A DNA stretch of 64,000 bases. It comes from Gracilimonas amylolytica. Its GTDB lineage: Bacteria; Bacteroidota; Rhodothermia; Balneolales; Balneolaceae. The stretch is taken from assembly GCF_002911695.1 (NCBI RefSeq), contig NZ_PQBS01000035.1, forward strand, positions 208,665-272,664, in the 5' to 3' direction. Below, piece after piece: positions 42,612 through 51,341 of the stretch (positions within the stretch are counted from its first letter, which is position 1; the number at the start of each line of letters is the position of its first letter). Below the pieces are notes generated by a model. That model saw only the letters and a list, made by a program, of their open reading frames with translations, was not told the DNA's origin and made no database searches. The translations under genes were made by a program, and so were the position numbers.

Positions 42612-43574
42612 TCATATGTTACTTATGATCCATTCGGTGAAAAGTTCCCGAAACCTGAACGAGTAATTTTTCATCAGGCTTTCTTCCTCTTCTTCATAAT
42701 CAAAACAAGGAGGCACCACGTGGAAGAAGTGGTTGGCATTTGGGATCTCATAAACAGTAAAATTGACAGGCAGCTGATCTGAAAATACATCGTTCAATTC
42801 TTCGATAGCCCATTCCGGGTAAACATGATTGTCATTTCCTCCAAACATAAATAAGGCCGGAATATCAATCTGGGACAAATACTCAGCCGGTTCAAAGCCT
42901 AATTTCATTTTCATGTGCCGCCATTTTTTTGTGATGGCGATCACTGAAACCCAGTTTTGATGTGATTGCGCCTTTTGAACTGCTTTTTCGTAAGCCACCG
43001 AGTCCTCTTCTCCCTCACACACATACTCGCTATGGTATTCATTCACGAGTTGCATTTTGGGATCAAAGGTCGGGCCGGCAATGGAAGCCGTAAATCTGAC
43101 TTTATCTGAAGCTGTGGCTCCTACTATCTGAGCCACCCATGCATCCTCACCGTGGCCCACAATCCCAATTCTGTCAGGATCCACTTCTTTTCTTTGGCTC
43201 AAATAATCAATGGCAGCCACCGCATCGTCCGCGAAATCATTAAGAGTGGTACGTCCCCACCTGCCATCTGATTCACCCACTCCTCTGGGATCATAATAAA
43301 AGATACCAACACCCATTTCCGGAAAAACCGCTTCCAGATTTTCTTCAATAAAACTGACTCGCTGTGGATGGGCTTCTCCCCACTCATACATTCCACCCAT
43401 AAAGACTATGATCGGTACGTTTTCATTTACCTCAGGAAGCACCAGGGTTCCGCTCAGTACAATTTCACCACTTTTAAAAACTACTTCTTCTCTCTGGAAA
43501 TCCTGAGCACTTGAGGTCAGCGTAGAAATGGCAACAATTAAAACAACTGCTAAACACTTAATTGTCTTTGTCAT
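42612..43574 (-). CDS. Exported alpha/beta-hydrolase-like protein lacking the usual Ser nucleophile
   Basis: A 320-residue protein with a signal peptide (cut near TSSAQ, 24). The fold markers of the dienelactone-hydrolase/acyl-peptidase-like group are present: YDPRGVGES (94-102), DRIGIVGHGED (134-144), acid residue near GGNDNHVYPEW, and NANHFFH for the His. At the nucleophile elbow the family reads G-H-S-E-G; here it reads G-H-G-E-D (140-144), so Ser142 is Gly. Activity is doubtful, or a different mechanism is used. The reading is confirmed from codons GGC CAC GGT GAG GAT on the minus strand. Confidence 0.8.
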   Translation of the reverse strand: MTKTIKCLAVVLIVAISTLTSSAQDFQREEVVFKSGEIVLSGTLVLPEVNENVPIIVFMGGMYEWGEAHPQRVSFIEENLEAVFPEMGVGIFYYDPRGVGESDGRWGRTTLNDFADDAVAAIDYLSQRKEVDPDRIGIVGHGEDAWVAQIVGATASDKVRFTASIAGPTFDPKMQLVNEYHSEYVCEGEEDSVAYEKAVQKAQSHQNWVSVIAITKKWRHMKMKLGFEPAEYLSQIDIPALFMFGGNDNHVYPEWAIEELNDVFSDQLPVNFTVYEIPNANHFFHVVPPCFDYEEEEESLMKNYSFRFRELFTEWIISNI

Positions 43575-43623
43575 TCTGATAAATAGCCTGTTATGAGTTT
43601 ATTTTTTGTGGAATGATCTTCGC

Positions 43624-44121
43624 TCAAAGTCTTTGTAAAATACGATCGATCTGTGCCATATGCCTTTGTGTATGGATGATATTGAAGTTCAGCCATTCCT
43701 CACGTGTGAGGTATCCATATACCGGATGCTCGTAGGCCTTGCATACCTCCTTGCTGTCAAATTGGTCGGCCAACACAGCGATCTTTTCCCTCAAACTTCG
43801 GAAATTTGAAGTGAGTTCTTCCTTTGACTTTTTTTCTTCTCCGGGAAGGATCACGCCACTCGCTTTATATTTTTTATCTGATTCAAGGAACTGCTTTCGC
43901 ATTTTTTCAATAATCGCTTCAGAATCACGATCCGGATCAGGTTCTGCCTCTCCCATAAACAATTTTGGGATCCCAAACTCTGAGCGGTATAAATGCTCAA
44001 GGACTTGAGCCGGTGACCAGGTTTCATCATCCGGTTTGGCATGAAACTGCTCATCAGCGATCTGTCCGATCTTGGAGAGTAACGCCTCGGTGTTATTATT
44101 GAGTTGTTCCTTCAGGTCCAT
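43624..44121 (-). CDS. DinB-family protein (DUF664-like four-helix bundle)
   Basis: A 165-residue protein, DinB/YfiT fold. It has the entry W-S-P-A-Q-V-L-E-H-L with His at about 42, and the C-terminal HTQRHMAQIDRIL with two His (about 151, 155), matching the triad of metal ligands. Such proteins are metal-dependent thiol-transferases or of unknown function. No signal peptide. It lies 35 bases after the glutaryl-CoA dehydrogenase gene but is not obviously related to it. Confidence 0.85.
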   Translation of the reverse strand: MDLKEQLNNNTEALLSKIGQIADEQFHAKPDDETWSPAQVLEHLYRSEFGIPKLFMGEAEPDPDRDSEAIIEKMRKQFLESDKKYKASGVILPGEEKKSKEELTSNFRSLREKIAVLADQFDSKEVCKAYEHPVYGYLTREEWLNFNIIHTQRHMAQIDRILQRL

Positions 44122-44156
44122 GTTTCTTGACTGAAATTCGATAGGTCTTATTGGCC

Positions 44157-45365
44157 TTAGTCGTTACCCTTTGGCGTGAAAGCCTGAATGCCTGTGATCT
44201 CCCGTCCAAGGATCAAACCATGGATATCGTAGGTTCCTTCATAAGTATTTACGGATTCCAGGTTCATAACGTGATGGATCACCCGGTAGTCTCCTACAAT
44301 TCCGTTTCCGCCATGCATATCCCGCGAGATCCGGGAGATCTCAAGGGCTTTACCGCAATTATGCCGCTTGGCCAGTGAGGTCATCGAAGGGTGATCACGT
44401 CCTTCATCCTTAAGTTTACCAAGGCGAAGAACCAGCATCTGCATGGAAGTAATATCCGTTAACATGTTGGCCAGTTTAGTTTGGATCAGCTGATTGGCAG
44501 CCAGTGGCTTACCAAATTGTTTGCGATCCAGCACATACTGCCTTGCCCGTTGATAACAAAATTCTGCCGAACCGACTGTTCCCCAGGCGATGCCATAACG
44601 GGCTGAGTTGAGGCACATAAATGGACCTTTAAGTCCTTTGATATCCGGAAATACATTCTCATCGGGCACAAATACATCATCAAATACCAGTTCTCCTGTT
44701 TCAGATGCCCGTAAACTCATTTTATATTTTGTATGAGGAGCTGAAAACCCTTTCATGCCTTTTTCTACTAAAAATCCTCTGATCACTCCCTCATCCTTAG
44801 GATCTTCCTTAGCCTTGGCCCATACCACGGCAAGATCAGCGATCGGGGAATTGGTGATCCACATCTTGGCGCCGTTCAACTTCCAGCCACCCTCTGTTTT
44901 AACCGCTGTGGTTACCATAGATCCCGGGTCTGAACCGTGATCAGGCTCCGTCAACCCAAAACAACCGATCATTTCTCCGGTAGCAAGCTTGGGAAGAAAT
45001 TTCTGCTTTTGTGCTTCGGTTCCAAACTCTGAAATAGGATACATCACCAGTGATGATTGCACACTCATAAATGACCGATAACCTGAATCAACCCGTTCAA
45101 CCTCGCGCGCGATCAAACCATAGGCTGTATTGCTGGCACTTGACCCTCCATACTCTTCAGGTATGGTCACTCCCAGTAAACCCATTTCTCCCATTTCCCG
45201 GGCAATATCCTGATCAAAATACTCTTCGGTATTTCCTTTCAGAGCTCTCGGTTCCAGTTTTGACTGGGCATAATCGCGAGCCGTTTCCATGATCAGGCGA
45301 TCTTCCTCGTTTAGTTCTGATTCAAGGAGATAAGCGTCATCGATGTTGAATAAATTCTTTGGCAT
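44157..45365 (-). CDS. gcdH: Glutaryl-CoA dehydrogenase-like acyl-CoA dehydrogenase
   Basis: A 402-residue flavoprotein of the acyl-CoA dehydrogenase family. Diagnostic stretches of the glutaryl-CoA branch are [30 protein letters not shown], and the catalytic Glu within [16 protein letters not shown] near 378. It oxidises and decarboxylates glutaryl-CoA to crotonyl-CoA in lysine/tryptophan breakdown, passing electrons to ETF. Normal length. It is separated from a second acyl-CoA dehydrogenase gene by 179 bases and a terminator-like hairpin. Confidence 0.9.
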   Translation of the reverse strand: MPKNLFNIDDAYLLESELNEEDRLIMETARDYAQSKLEPRALKGNTEEYFDQDIAREMGEMGLLGVTIPEEYGGSSASNTAYGLIAREVERVDSGYRSFMSVQSSLVMYPISEFGTEAQKQKFLPKLATGEMIGCFGLTEPDHGSDPGSMVTTAVKTEGGWKLNGAKMWITNSPIADLAVVWAKAKEDPKDEGVIRGFLVEKGMKGFSAPHTKYKMSLRASETGELVFDDVFVPDENVFPDIKGLKGPFMCLNSARYGIAWGTVGSAEFCYQRARQYVLDRKQFGKPLAANQLIQTKLANMLTDITSMQMLVLRLGKLKDEGRDHPSMTSLAKRHNCGKALEISRISRDMHGGNGIVGDYRVIHHVMNLESVNTYEGTYDIHGLILGREITGIQAFTPKGND

Positions 45366-45483
45366 GGGTTTACTGCTTTAGGCTTTAATTATTTTGATGG
45401 ATAGTAAGAAAAATATACTTCAGGCTGAAAAATTTGAGCTGATTATTTGATCATCCTCACAACTTAAAATGATTATAAAATAA

Positions 45484-45513
45484 AAGCCTGCATCTTTCAT
45501 CGAATGCAGGCTT
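45484..45513 (-). terminator. Terminator after the second acyl-CoA dehydrogenase gene
   Basis: AAGCCTGCAT and ATGCAGGCTT (45484-45493, 45504-45513) pair perfectly over ten bases. Read on the minus strand the stem is followed by TTATTTTA. It stops the gene at 45545. Confidence 0.85.
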
Positions 45514-45544
45514 CTTTGTGGTCTCCAACAACAAATTTATCCTC

Positions 45545-46717
45545 TTATGCCAGTGACTTCTTCAATTCCCTGGCTATGATCAGGCGTTGTACCTCTGAGG
45601 TTCCTTCACCGATGGTCATCAGTTTGGAGTCTCGCAGGAATCGCTCTACATGGTATTCTTTGGTGTAGCCGTAGCCACCGTGTATCTGAACGGCTTCAAG
45701 TGAAGCTTTTACAGAAAGTTCGGATGCAAACAGTTTTGCCATCGATGCTTCTGTGGTGTACGGTTTGCCATTATCTTTCATCCAGGCGGCCCTTAAGGTC
45801 AATAGCCGGGCAGCTTCAATTTCAGTGGCCATGTCCACCATTTTGCCTTCCAGATACTGGAAATTTCCAATGGCTGTTCCAAATTGCTTACGCTCCATGG
45901 AGTATTGTAATGATTCTTCCAGCGCACCGCGGGCAATACCAACAGACAGTGCAGCGATTCCAACACGACCGCCATCCAGAACCTTCATGGTGTCAACAAA
46001 GCCCATGCCTTCATCCCCAAGCAGGTTTTCGGCCGGTACTTCTACATTTTCAAACACCACTTCTGTGGTATCCGATGAGTTCATTCCCAGCTTATGCATT
46101 CCGGCACCGGGGTTTACACCGTCCCATTCTCTTTCTACAATAAAGGCTGAAATACCTTTGGTTCCTTTATCGGGATCGGTTTTTGCCAGAACCACATAGG
46201 TGTCTCCAACAGAACCCTGTGTGATAAAGATCTTGGAACCGTTAAGAATATATTTATCGCCATTTTTTATGGCTGTGGTTTTCATTCCGGAAGCATCACT
46301 TCCAGAACCCGGCTCGGTCAGGCACCAGGCGGCCAGTTTCTTCCCGGAGGTGAGATCCGGCATGTATTTCATTTTCTGCTCATGATTACCGGCAAGGGCA
46401 ATATGACCTGTTCCCAGTGAAGTGTGAGAAGCAACTGTTAATGCTAATGAAGCATCCCATCGTGCGATCTCCTCAAGTACCAGGCAAAAACTTACGACAT
46501 CAAATCCGCCGCCACCGTACTGTTCTTCATGATAGATCCCCAACATACCCAGCTCGCCTAACTCTTTAACGATCTCATGCGGAAATTCTTTACTGTTATC
46601 CCTATCCATGACCGTTGGTGCCACTTTTCTTTCAACGAATTCCTTCACGCTGTCACGGATCATTTTTTGATCGTTCGTTAACTCAAATGATAAATCTTTC
46701 TCTAAAACGGGGTCCAT
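45545..46717 (-). CDS. Acyl-CoA dehydrogenase, short-chain type
   Basis: 390 residues from ATG 46717 (MDPVLEK). A longer frame uses TTG at 46765 and adds 16 residues without family-like sequence, so I prefer the ATG, although no strong ribosome site is visible for either. FAD and substrate motifs [10 protein letters not shown] and the C-terminal [15 protein letters not shown] are present, with the catalytic Glu about 20 residues before the end (GEGTSE). The close pattern is that of butyryl- or 2-methylacyl-CoA dehydrogenases. It takes part in beta-oxidation or branched-chain amino-acid breakdown. Exact substrate is not certain. Confidence 0.88.
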   Translation of the reverse strand: MDPVLEKDLSFELTNDQKMIRDSVKEFVERKVAPTVMDRDNSKEFPHEIVKELGELGMLGIYHEEQYGGGGFDVVSFCLVLEEIARWDASLALTVASHTSLGTGHIALAGNHEQKMKYMPDLTSGKKLAAWCLTEPGSGSDASGMKTTAIKNGDKYILNGSKIFITQGSVGDTYVVLAKTDPDKGTKGISAFIVEREWDGVNPGAGMHKLGMNSSDTTEVVFENVEVPAENLLGDEGMGFVDTMKVLDGGRVGIAALSVGIARGALEESLQYSMERKQFGTAIGNFQYLEGKMVDMATEIEAARLLTLRAAWMKDNGKPYTTEASMAKLFASELSVKASLEAVQIHGGYGYTKEYHVERFLRDSKLMTIGEGTSEVQRLIIARELKKSLA

Positions 46718-46875
46718 ATCTTGTAATACTATCTTATTAAATTTGTTTATTGGAAACGCTTCCAAGATAACGGTTTGTTGCTATAAATTCGTTCTTGAAA
46801 GTGTAAAAGTTGTCAGGCGAACGATAAGATGCTGAAAGCATATCAGTTCAATTCTTTGCGTTCTTTTTCCGGTAT

Positions 46876-48918
46876 TTAGTTTTCTGCGAGTTGCCAGTAA
46901 GCTTCCATTACTAAGTCACCCACTGTGATCTTATCTACAACTTCCATCCCCTCAAGGACTTCGCCGATCACAGTGTAGTTCCCGTTCAAATGCGGGCTCC
47001 ACTGATGCATTATAAAAAACTGACTTCCCTCTGTATCAGTTCCTGCACTCGCTATTCCAACAACTCCACGAGAGTAATGTTTTTCTGATCCCTCAGTTGG
47101 CACTACATAATCCGGCCCGCCAAATCCATCCTGAGATTCTACATCCCCACCCTGGATCACAAAATTTGGCACCACTCTGTGAAACGGAATATTGTTGTAG
47201 GCGCCTACAGTGATCAAACTATCCATTCCTGCGATAGTGACCGGGGCTGAAAGAGCATCCATTTTTATTTTTATGATACCTTTGTCCGTTTCAAGTACCC
47301 AGATCGGTTCAAACCCAAGATTTCCAAGTCGCTCCCAGTCAGGTATTCTGAATTCAGGTTTTGAGGCTGAAACCGAATCCACTTCCCAGCCCTGCTGACT
47401 TAGGGTATTATTCAAAGCTGTGCTTCCCCAGGCTGACCATTCCCTGATCACCGAAACAGCTTGTTCCTCAAAATGCTGCTTAAAAAATCCCCCAAAAGCC
47501 TGAAAGACCTCAATATCATCCGGCATTTCATAAGCCTCCAACAGATCTCTTATACGGTCAAAATCAGCATTATTCATGATCCCTGCATCTTCCATGAACG
47601 ATACGGTGGTATACGTGATGGATCGATCTTGACGGTTCAGAAAGTTGAACAATAGTGTTTTCAATTCTTCTACCAATGCGTTCGTTTTATCACCCTCTTG
47701 CAGACCGTTCCACCAGCTTTGCAGCGATTGTGCCGCGAACAATGCTTCCAAACGATCTTCGCTCTCAGATTGAGTCATCATTCTTTCAAGATATTCAGCC
47801 GGTTCCAGTATCTTTTGCTCTATCCTGAATTTCTTGATCAACAGGTAAGGATCTCCCTCAGCTAATGATTCAGTCAGTGATTGAAACTCCTCCGGATCGT
47901 TCAGTGCTTCGATGCCTGAAAGTCTGACCGTAGCGTCTTTACCCTCATTATTTATGATCTTTTCAAGGATCACATCATCAAATGAAGCTTCTTTTTCTGG
48001 ATGAGTTGCAGCCTGCTCCAGTGCCGTGATATTGACTACCGGATTATCATGATCCAACAAGAGGCCATAAACCTCAGCCAGCTTACTGTTCCAGTCTGCC
48101 TTTTTAACCTGCTGAGCCAATTCAACGGCAAGTTGCACGTTCATTTCCGCAATATCAGAGGTTGGCAGCTTTTCAAGTGTTTTGTTCGGAGCGCTGTTAA
48201 AGGACATACGCACTACATACTGCCTGATCTCGGGACTTTCTACCCAGGTGTACGCATTCCAGATATTGGTCTGAAGTTCTTCATCCTCAATCACACCATT
48301 TCCGCGATACAATCCGTAAAAATAAGCTTTATACAGGTCCTCGTCTTCTAAAATAGCAGCATAACGCAACAAACTTTTTTTGGTAACAGCATTGATATCG
48401 TACTCCATCATCAATCTGCCCATGGCGAGTGCAGCGTCATATTCATAATCAGAATCTTCCCCGATGATCTCATTGAAGTTTTGTACCAACAGATTCAACG
48501 AATTCTGATCACCTTGTTTACCCAAAACCAGACTGATCCCATTTCTGAGTGAAACTCTTTCCAGCCAAAGATCGTGTAATCTTGAAAGATGCTCTTCATT
48601 CAATTCCTGCTCACTCAACGCCATCCAGGCTTCTTTACTGTTACTATACTGCACCTTAGTGATCATATCGTCAACATCAGCTACAGGTGTATTTATCAAA
48701 CCACGCCAAGCCTGAGTTCTGATATAATCGTTGGGGTGATCCACAAAACTCAACAGGGAGTCAGCATCCCGTTCGTAGATATGTTCATAAAGCGCAGGGT
48801 ATTCATCGGTCAACAATTTTGAATAGGCACTCTCCTTCTGGCACCCAACAAAAATCAACAACGGTACCACACAGAGCAATTTGCACATATCTTTTACACA
48901 TTCTTTATTGAACTTCAT
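46876..48918 (-). CDS. Lipoprotein with HEAT-like repeats and a C-terminal cyclophilin domain
   Basis: 680 residues from ATG 48918 (MKFNKEC), chosen because AGGAG lies nine bases upstream; an ATG at 48942 gives eight extra residues and no ribosome site. Lipobox IFVGC gives C26. Residues about 50-490 form an all-helical HEAT-like solenoid. Residues about 530-670 are a cyclophilin-type prolyl isomerase with FHRVVPNFVIQGGD, GIASAG..EGSQFF and HLNGNYTVIGEV. It would help fold exported proteins at the outer membrane surface of the periplasm. It is divergent from lexA. Confidence 0.88.
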   Translation of the reverse strand: MKFNKECVKDMCKLLCVVPLLIFVGCQKESAYSKLLTDEYPALYEHIYERDADSLLSFVDHPNDYIRTQAWRGLINTPVADVDDMITKVQYSNSKEAWMALSEQELNEEHLSRLHDLWLERVSLRNGISLVLGKQGDQNSLNLLVQNFNEIIGEDSDYEYDAALAMGRLMMEYDINAVTKKSLLRYAAILEDEDLYKAYFYGLYRGNGVIEDEELQTNIWNAYTWVESPEIRQYVVRMSFNSAPNKTLEKLPTSDIAEMNVQLAVELAQQVKKADWNSKLAEVYGLLLDHDNPVVNITALEQAATHPEKEASFDDVILEKIINNEGKDATVRLSGIEALNDPEEFQSLTESLAEGDPYLLIKKFRIEQKILEPAEYLERMMTQSESEDRLEALFAAQSLQSWWNGLQEGDKTNALVEELKTLLFNFLNRQDRSITYTTVSFMEDAGIMNNADFDRIRDLLEAYEMPDDIEVFQAFGGFFKQHFEEQAVSVIREWSAWGSTALNNTLSQQGWEVDSVSASKPEFRIPDWERLGNLGFEPIWVLETDKGIIKIKMDALSAPVTIAGMDSLITVGAYNNIPFHRVVPNFVIQGGDVESQDGFGGPDYVVPTEGSEKHYSRGVVGIASAGTDTEGSQFFIMHQWSPHLNGNYTVIGEVLEGMEVVDKITVGDLVMEAYWQLAEN

Positions 48919-48940
48919 ACCTAAACTCCTTTTATTACAC

Positions 48941-48953
48941 ATGTATTTTACAT
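48941..48953. promoter_or_regulatory. Candidate LexA operator
   Basis: ATGTA-TTT-TACAT is a perfect inverted repeat in the divergent region between the lipoprotein gene and lexA, 15 bases before the lexA ATG. LexA genes are usually self-repressed; the LexA box of this lineage is not known to me, so this is a guess from position and symmetry. Confidence 0.4.
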
Positions 48954-48968
48954 AGAAAAATTATCATC

Positions 48969-49625
48969 ATGGACAACGCACATTTAACTCGCAAGCAACA
49001 CGAATTCTTCACTTTTATAGTTGAGTATAAAAAAGATCACGAAGTGTGGCCCACTTATCGGGAGATAGCCGATCATTTTGGGTATGCCTCACCAAACAGC
49101 GTTACCCAAAATATACAGGCGCTACTTAAGAAAGGCTATTTAGTTAAGACAAATGATGAAGAATATGACCTGCCTTCCGAAAAGAAGAATTTATTAGGTG
49201 AAACCGAAGAGCAGGAAGGCATCCCTATTAGGGGGTTGATCGCTGCCGGTTCCCTTCAGGAAGCCGTTGAAGCCAATCTTGGAAGCATTACCATGGAGAC
49301 CCTGTTCCCTGATCTTGATGATCTGTTCGCGTTACGGGTTACCGGCTTCAGTATGAAAGATGTTGGGATATACGATGGAGATTTTGTGCTATTGATGGAT
49401 ACCGATGTCAAAAATGGAGATATCGGGGCCGTCCTGTATGATGGTGAAACCAGCCTGAAGAAAATTTACTGGGATGATAACGGGTTACGACTGGAACCCG
49501 CCAACCCTGAATATGATGACATCATTATTGAACCGGATGTATTTGAGGAAGTCAAAGTGATCGGTAAATATATTGGTCACGTGAATCGTCAGGGTTTTCA
49601 AAGAGCAATTCCTAAGGTAGCGTAA
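48969..49625 (+). CDS. lexA: LexA repressor
   Basis: A 218-residue SOS repressor. An N-terminal winged helix (about 1-68) has LTRKQHEFFTFI and YREIADHFGYASPNSVTQNIQAL. The C-terminal S24-type self-cleaving domain has the cleavage site A93-G94 (IAAGSL), Ser128 (FSMKDVGIYDGD) and Lys164 (TSLKK). On DNA damage, RecA filaments trigger self-cleavage and derepression of repair genes. Length is slightly over the 200 of E. coli. No SOS target gene other than itself is obvious in the window. Confidence 0.95.
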   Translation: MDNAHLTRKQHEFFTFIVEYKKDHEVWPTYREIADHFGYASPNSVTQNIQALLKKGYLVKTNDEEYDLPSEKKNLLGETEEQEGIPIRGLIAAGSLQEAVEANLGSITMETLFPDLDDLFALRVTGFSMKDVGIYDGDFVLLMDTDVKNGDIGAVLYDGETSLKKIYWDDNGLRLEPANPEYDDIIIEPDVFEEVKVIGKYIGHVNRQGFQRAIPKVA

Positions 49626-49640
49626 CTACCGGGTCAGGTA

Positions 49641-49695
49641 ACTGACTGCAGTGGCAACATGACTCCCTAGTCAGTGAATCCAGGGTTCGATTCCT
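49641..49695 (+). other. tRNA-like relic between lexA and rplU
   Basis: ACTGACT (49641-49647) and AGTCAGT (49669-49675) are perfect arms. Then comes GGTTCGATTCC (49684-49694), the signature of a tRNA T-loop. No acceptor stem and only about three T-stem pairs can be drawn, so this is not a working tRNA. It may be a relic or chance. The rest of 49626-49835 is the rplU leader. Confidence 0.3.
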
Positions 49696-49835
49696 ACATT
49701 TATGCATGAATGTTTCATAGCCCTGAAAAGGTTGCAATAAATTGAATGAAATGCAGCAGAATCACTTTGTTTTCTTAGAACTATCCCTTATCTTTTCAAG
49801 CTCTCAATTAAATGCAAATAAGAAATTAAACAGAT

Positions 49836-50333
49836 ATGTACGCTATTGTTGAAATCGGCGGGCACCAGTACAAAGTAGCAGAAAACGATGTTTTGTTTGT
49901 TGACAAACAAAACGTTGATGGCGAAAAGCTTACATTTGATAAAGTGTTGTTGATCAAGGATGATAATGGAAATGTGAATGTCGGCACACCGGTTGTTGAA
50001 GGTGCTGAAATTTCGGCCACTATCCTTGATACCGTGAAGGCTGACAAAGTATTGGTCTTTAAGAAAAAGCGCAGAAAAGGATATCAAAAGCTTAACGGTC
50101 ACCGTCAGGTAATGTCTCAGATCAAGATCGATAGCATTACTGCTTCCGGCGCTTCATCTAAGAAGGCTGCTAAGAAAGAAGACGCTCCGGCCAAAAAAGC
50201 TGAAGCCAAGAAAGAAGAAACCACAGACCTGAAATCAATGACAGTTGCCGAACTTAAGGAACTGGCTAAAGAACGAGGTCTAACCGGTTACTCAAGCTTG
50301 AAAAAAGCAGAGCTCATAGACGCACTTAAATAA
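49836..50333 (+). CDS. rplU: Ribosomal protein L21 with a SAP/Rho-N-like C-terminal extension
   Basis: A 165-residue protein. Residues 1-102 are ordinary bL21 (MYAIVEIGGHQYKV..., KKKRRKGYQKLNGHRQVMSQIKI). Then comes a Lys/Ala/Glu linker (about 105-130) and a 35-residue helical unit at the end (DLKSMTVAELKELAKERGLTG...LKKAELIDALK) that resembles the SAP/Rho N-terminal nucleic-acid-binding helix-extension-helix. Bacterial L21 is usually about 103 residues. Similar tails occur, as I recall, in some Bacteroidota. It is 27 bases ahead of rpmA, the usual order. Confidence 0.95.
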   Translation: MYAIVEIGGHQYKVAENDVLFVDKQNVDGEKLTFDKVLLIKDDNGNVNVGTPVVEGAEISATILDTVKADKVLVFKKKRRKGYQKLNGHRQVMSQIKIDSITASGASSKKAAKKEDAPAKKAEAKKEETTDLKSMTVAELKELAKERGLTGYSSLKKAELIDALK

Positions 50334-50359
50334 TTTTTTAATACAAAACCCTTACTGTT

Positions 50360-50617
50360 ATGGCACATAAGAAAGGTCAAGGTTCAACAAGAAACGGTCG
50401 TGATTCAAACTCCAAAAGACTTGGCGTGAAAAAATTCGGTGGAGAATTTGTTCGTGCAGGCGGAATTATTGTTCGTCAGCGTGGCACTAAATTCCACCCA
50501 GGTTTAAACGTTAAGCGTGGCGGAGACGATACATTGTTTGCTACTGAAGACGGCACAGTAAACTTCTCCGTTCGCTCTGGTGGACGGAAGCATGTAAATG
50601 TAGATCCTGTAAACTGA
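50360..50617 (+). CDS. rpmA: Ribosomal protein L27
   Basis: An 85-residue protein of standard length with [24 protein letters not shown] at the start and [15 protein letters not shown] in the middle. The N-terminus begins directly at AHKKG, with no cleavable extension of the Firmicutes type. It contacts tRNA at the peptidyl transferase centre. A terminator follows after 20 bases. Confidence 0.97.
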   Translation: MAHKKGQGSTRNGRDSNSKRLGVKKFGGEFVRAGGIIVRQRGTKFHPGLNVKRGGDDTLFATEDGTVNFSVRSGGRKHVNVDPVN

Positions 50618-50636
50618 TCTCCATTTAATGAATTTC

Positions 50637-50672
50637 CAAACCCCGCTCATATTTTATGTGCGGGGTTTTTTT
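50637..50672 (+). terminator. Terminator after rpmA
   Basis: AACCCCGC (50639-50646) and GCGGGGTT (50660-50667) pair perfectly over a 13-base loop, and a run of seven T follows. The stretch precedes the next start codon at 50686 by only 14 bases, so the next gene may be read through in part or use a promoter inside the rpmA end. Confidence 0.9.
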
Positions 50673-50685
50673 ATATCTTCCAATT

Positions 50686-51339
50686 ATGGAAACACCAATT
50701 ATACCCGGCTTAGATATTCCGGTTCGCAACGTATACTGTATCGGCAGAAATTATGCCTCTCATGCCAAAGAACTGGGTAATAAGGTTCCCAAGATCCCAT
50801 TGGTATTCTTAAAACCTCTTGGAACCATCTGTTATGACGGCTCAAGCATTCAACTCCCCAAACAATCCAGTGATGTGCATTTTGAGGCAGAAATAGTATT
50901 AGCCATCACTAAAAACGGAAAGGATATCTCTCCTGCCAGGGTCAATGATCATATTGGCGGCGTTGGTGTGGGAATCGATTTTACAGCCAGAGATATACAG
51001 TCCATTTCAAAAAAGCAGGGTCAACCGTGGACCATCGCCAAAGGCTTTGATAATTTTGCTCCCATCAGTTCATTTACAGAACTAACGCCGGAACAGGACC
51101 TTTCTGAACTGGATATCAAATTATTCCAAAACGGTTTTGTTAAACAACACGGAAATTCTTCCGAAATGATCTTTCCAATACCTAATCTGGTCACCTTTCT
51201 GTCACAACTATTCACCCTTCACCCCGGCGACCTCATTTTTACGGGCACTCCCGAAGGTGTTGGCAAGGTCTCATCAGGCGATCAGCTTGAGGTGTTATTG
51301 AACAATGGTGAACAATCTCTAAAAGTAACTGTAGAATAA
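50686..51339 (+). CDS. Fumarylacetoacetate hydrolase-family protein (acylpyruvase-like)
   Basis: 217 residues from ATG 50686 (METPIIPG). A frame opening at 50656 lies inside the rpmA terminator and is rejected. FAH-fold metal ligands and signature are visible: CIGRNYASHAKE, KPLGTICYDG, FEAEIVLAI (EXE type), GVGIDFTARD, and IFTGTPEGVG. Members include acylpyruvases and oxaloacetate decarboxylases (FAHD1-like). It starts three bases after its stop with the M23 peptidase gene, so the two are co-transcribed. Confidence 0.9.
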   Translation: METPIIPGLDIPVRNVYCIGRNYASHAKELGNKVPKIPLVFLKPLGTICYDGSSIQLPKQSSDVHFEAEIVLAITKNGKDISPARVNDHIGGVGVGIDFTARDIQSISKKQGQPWTIAKGFDNFAPISSFTELTPEQDLSELDIKLFQNGFVKQHGNSSEMIFPIPNLVTFLSQLFTLHPGDLIFTGTPEGVGKVSSGDQLEVLLNNGEQSLKVTVE

Positions 51340-51341
51340 TC

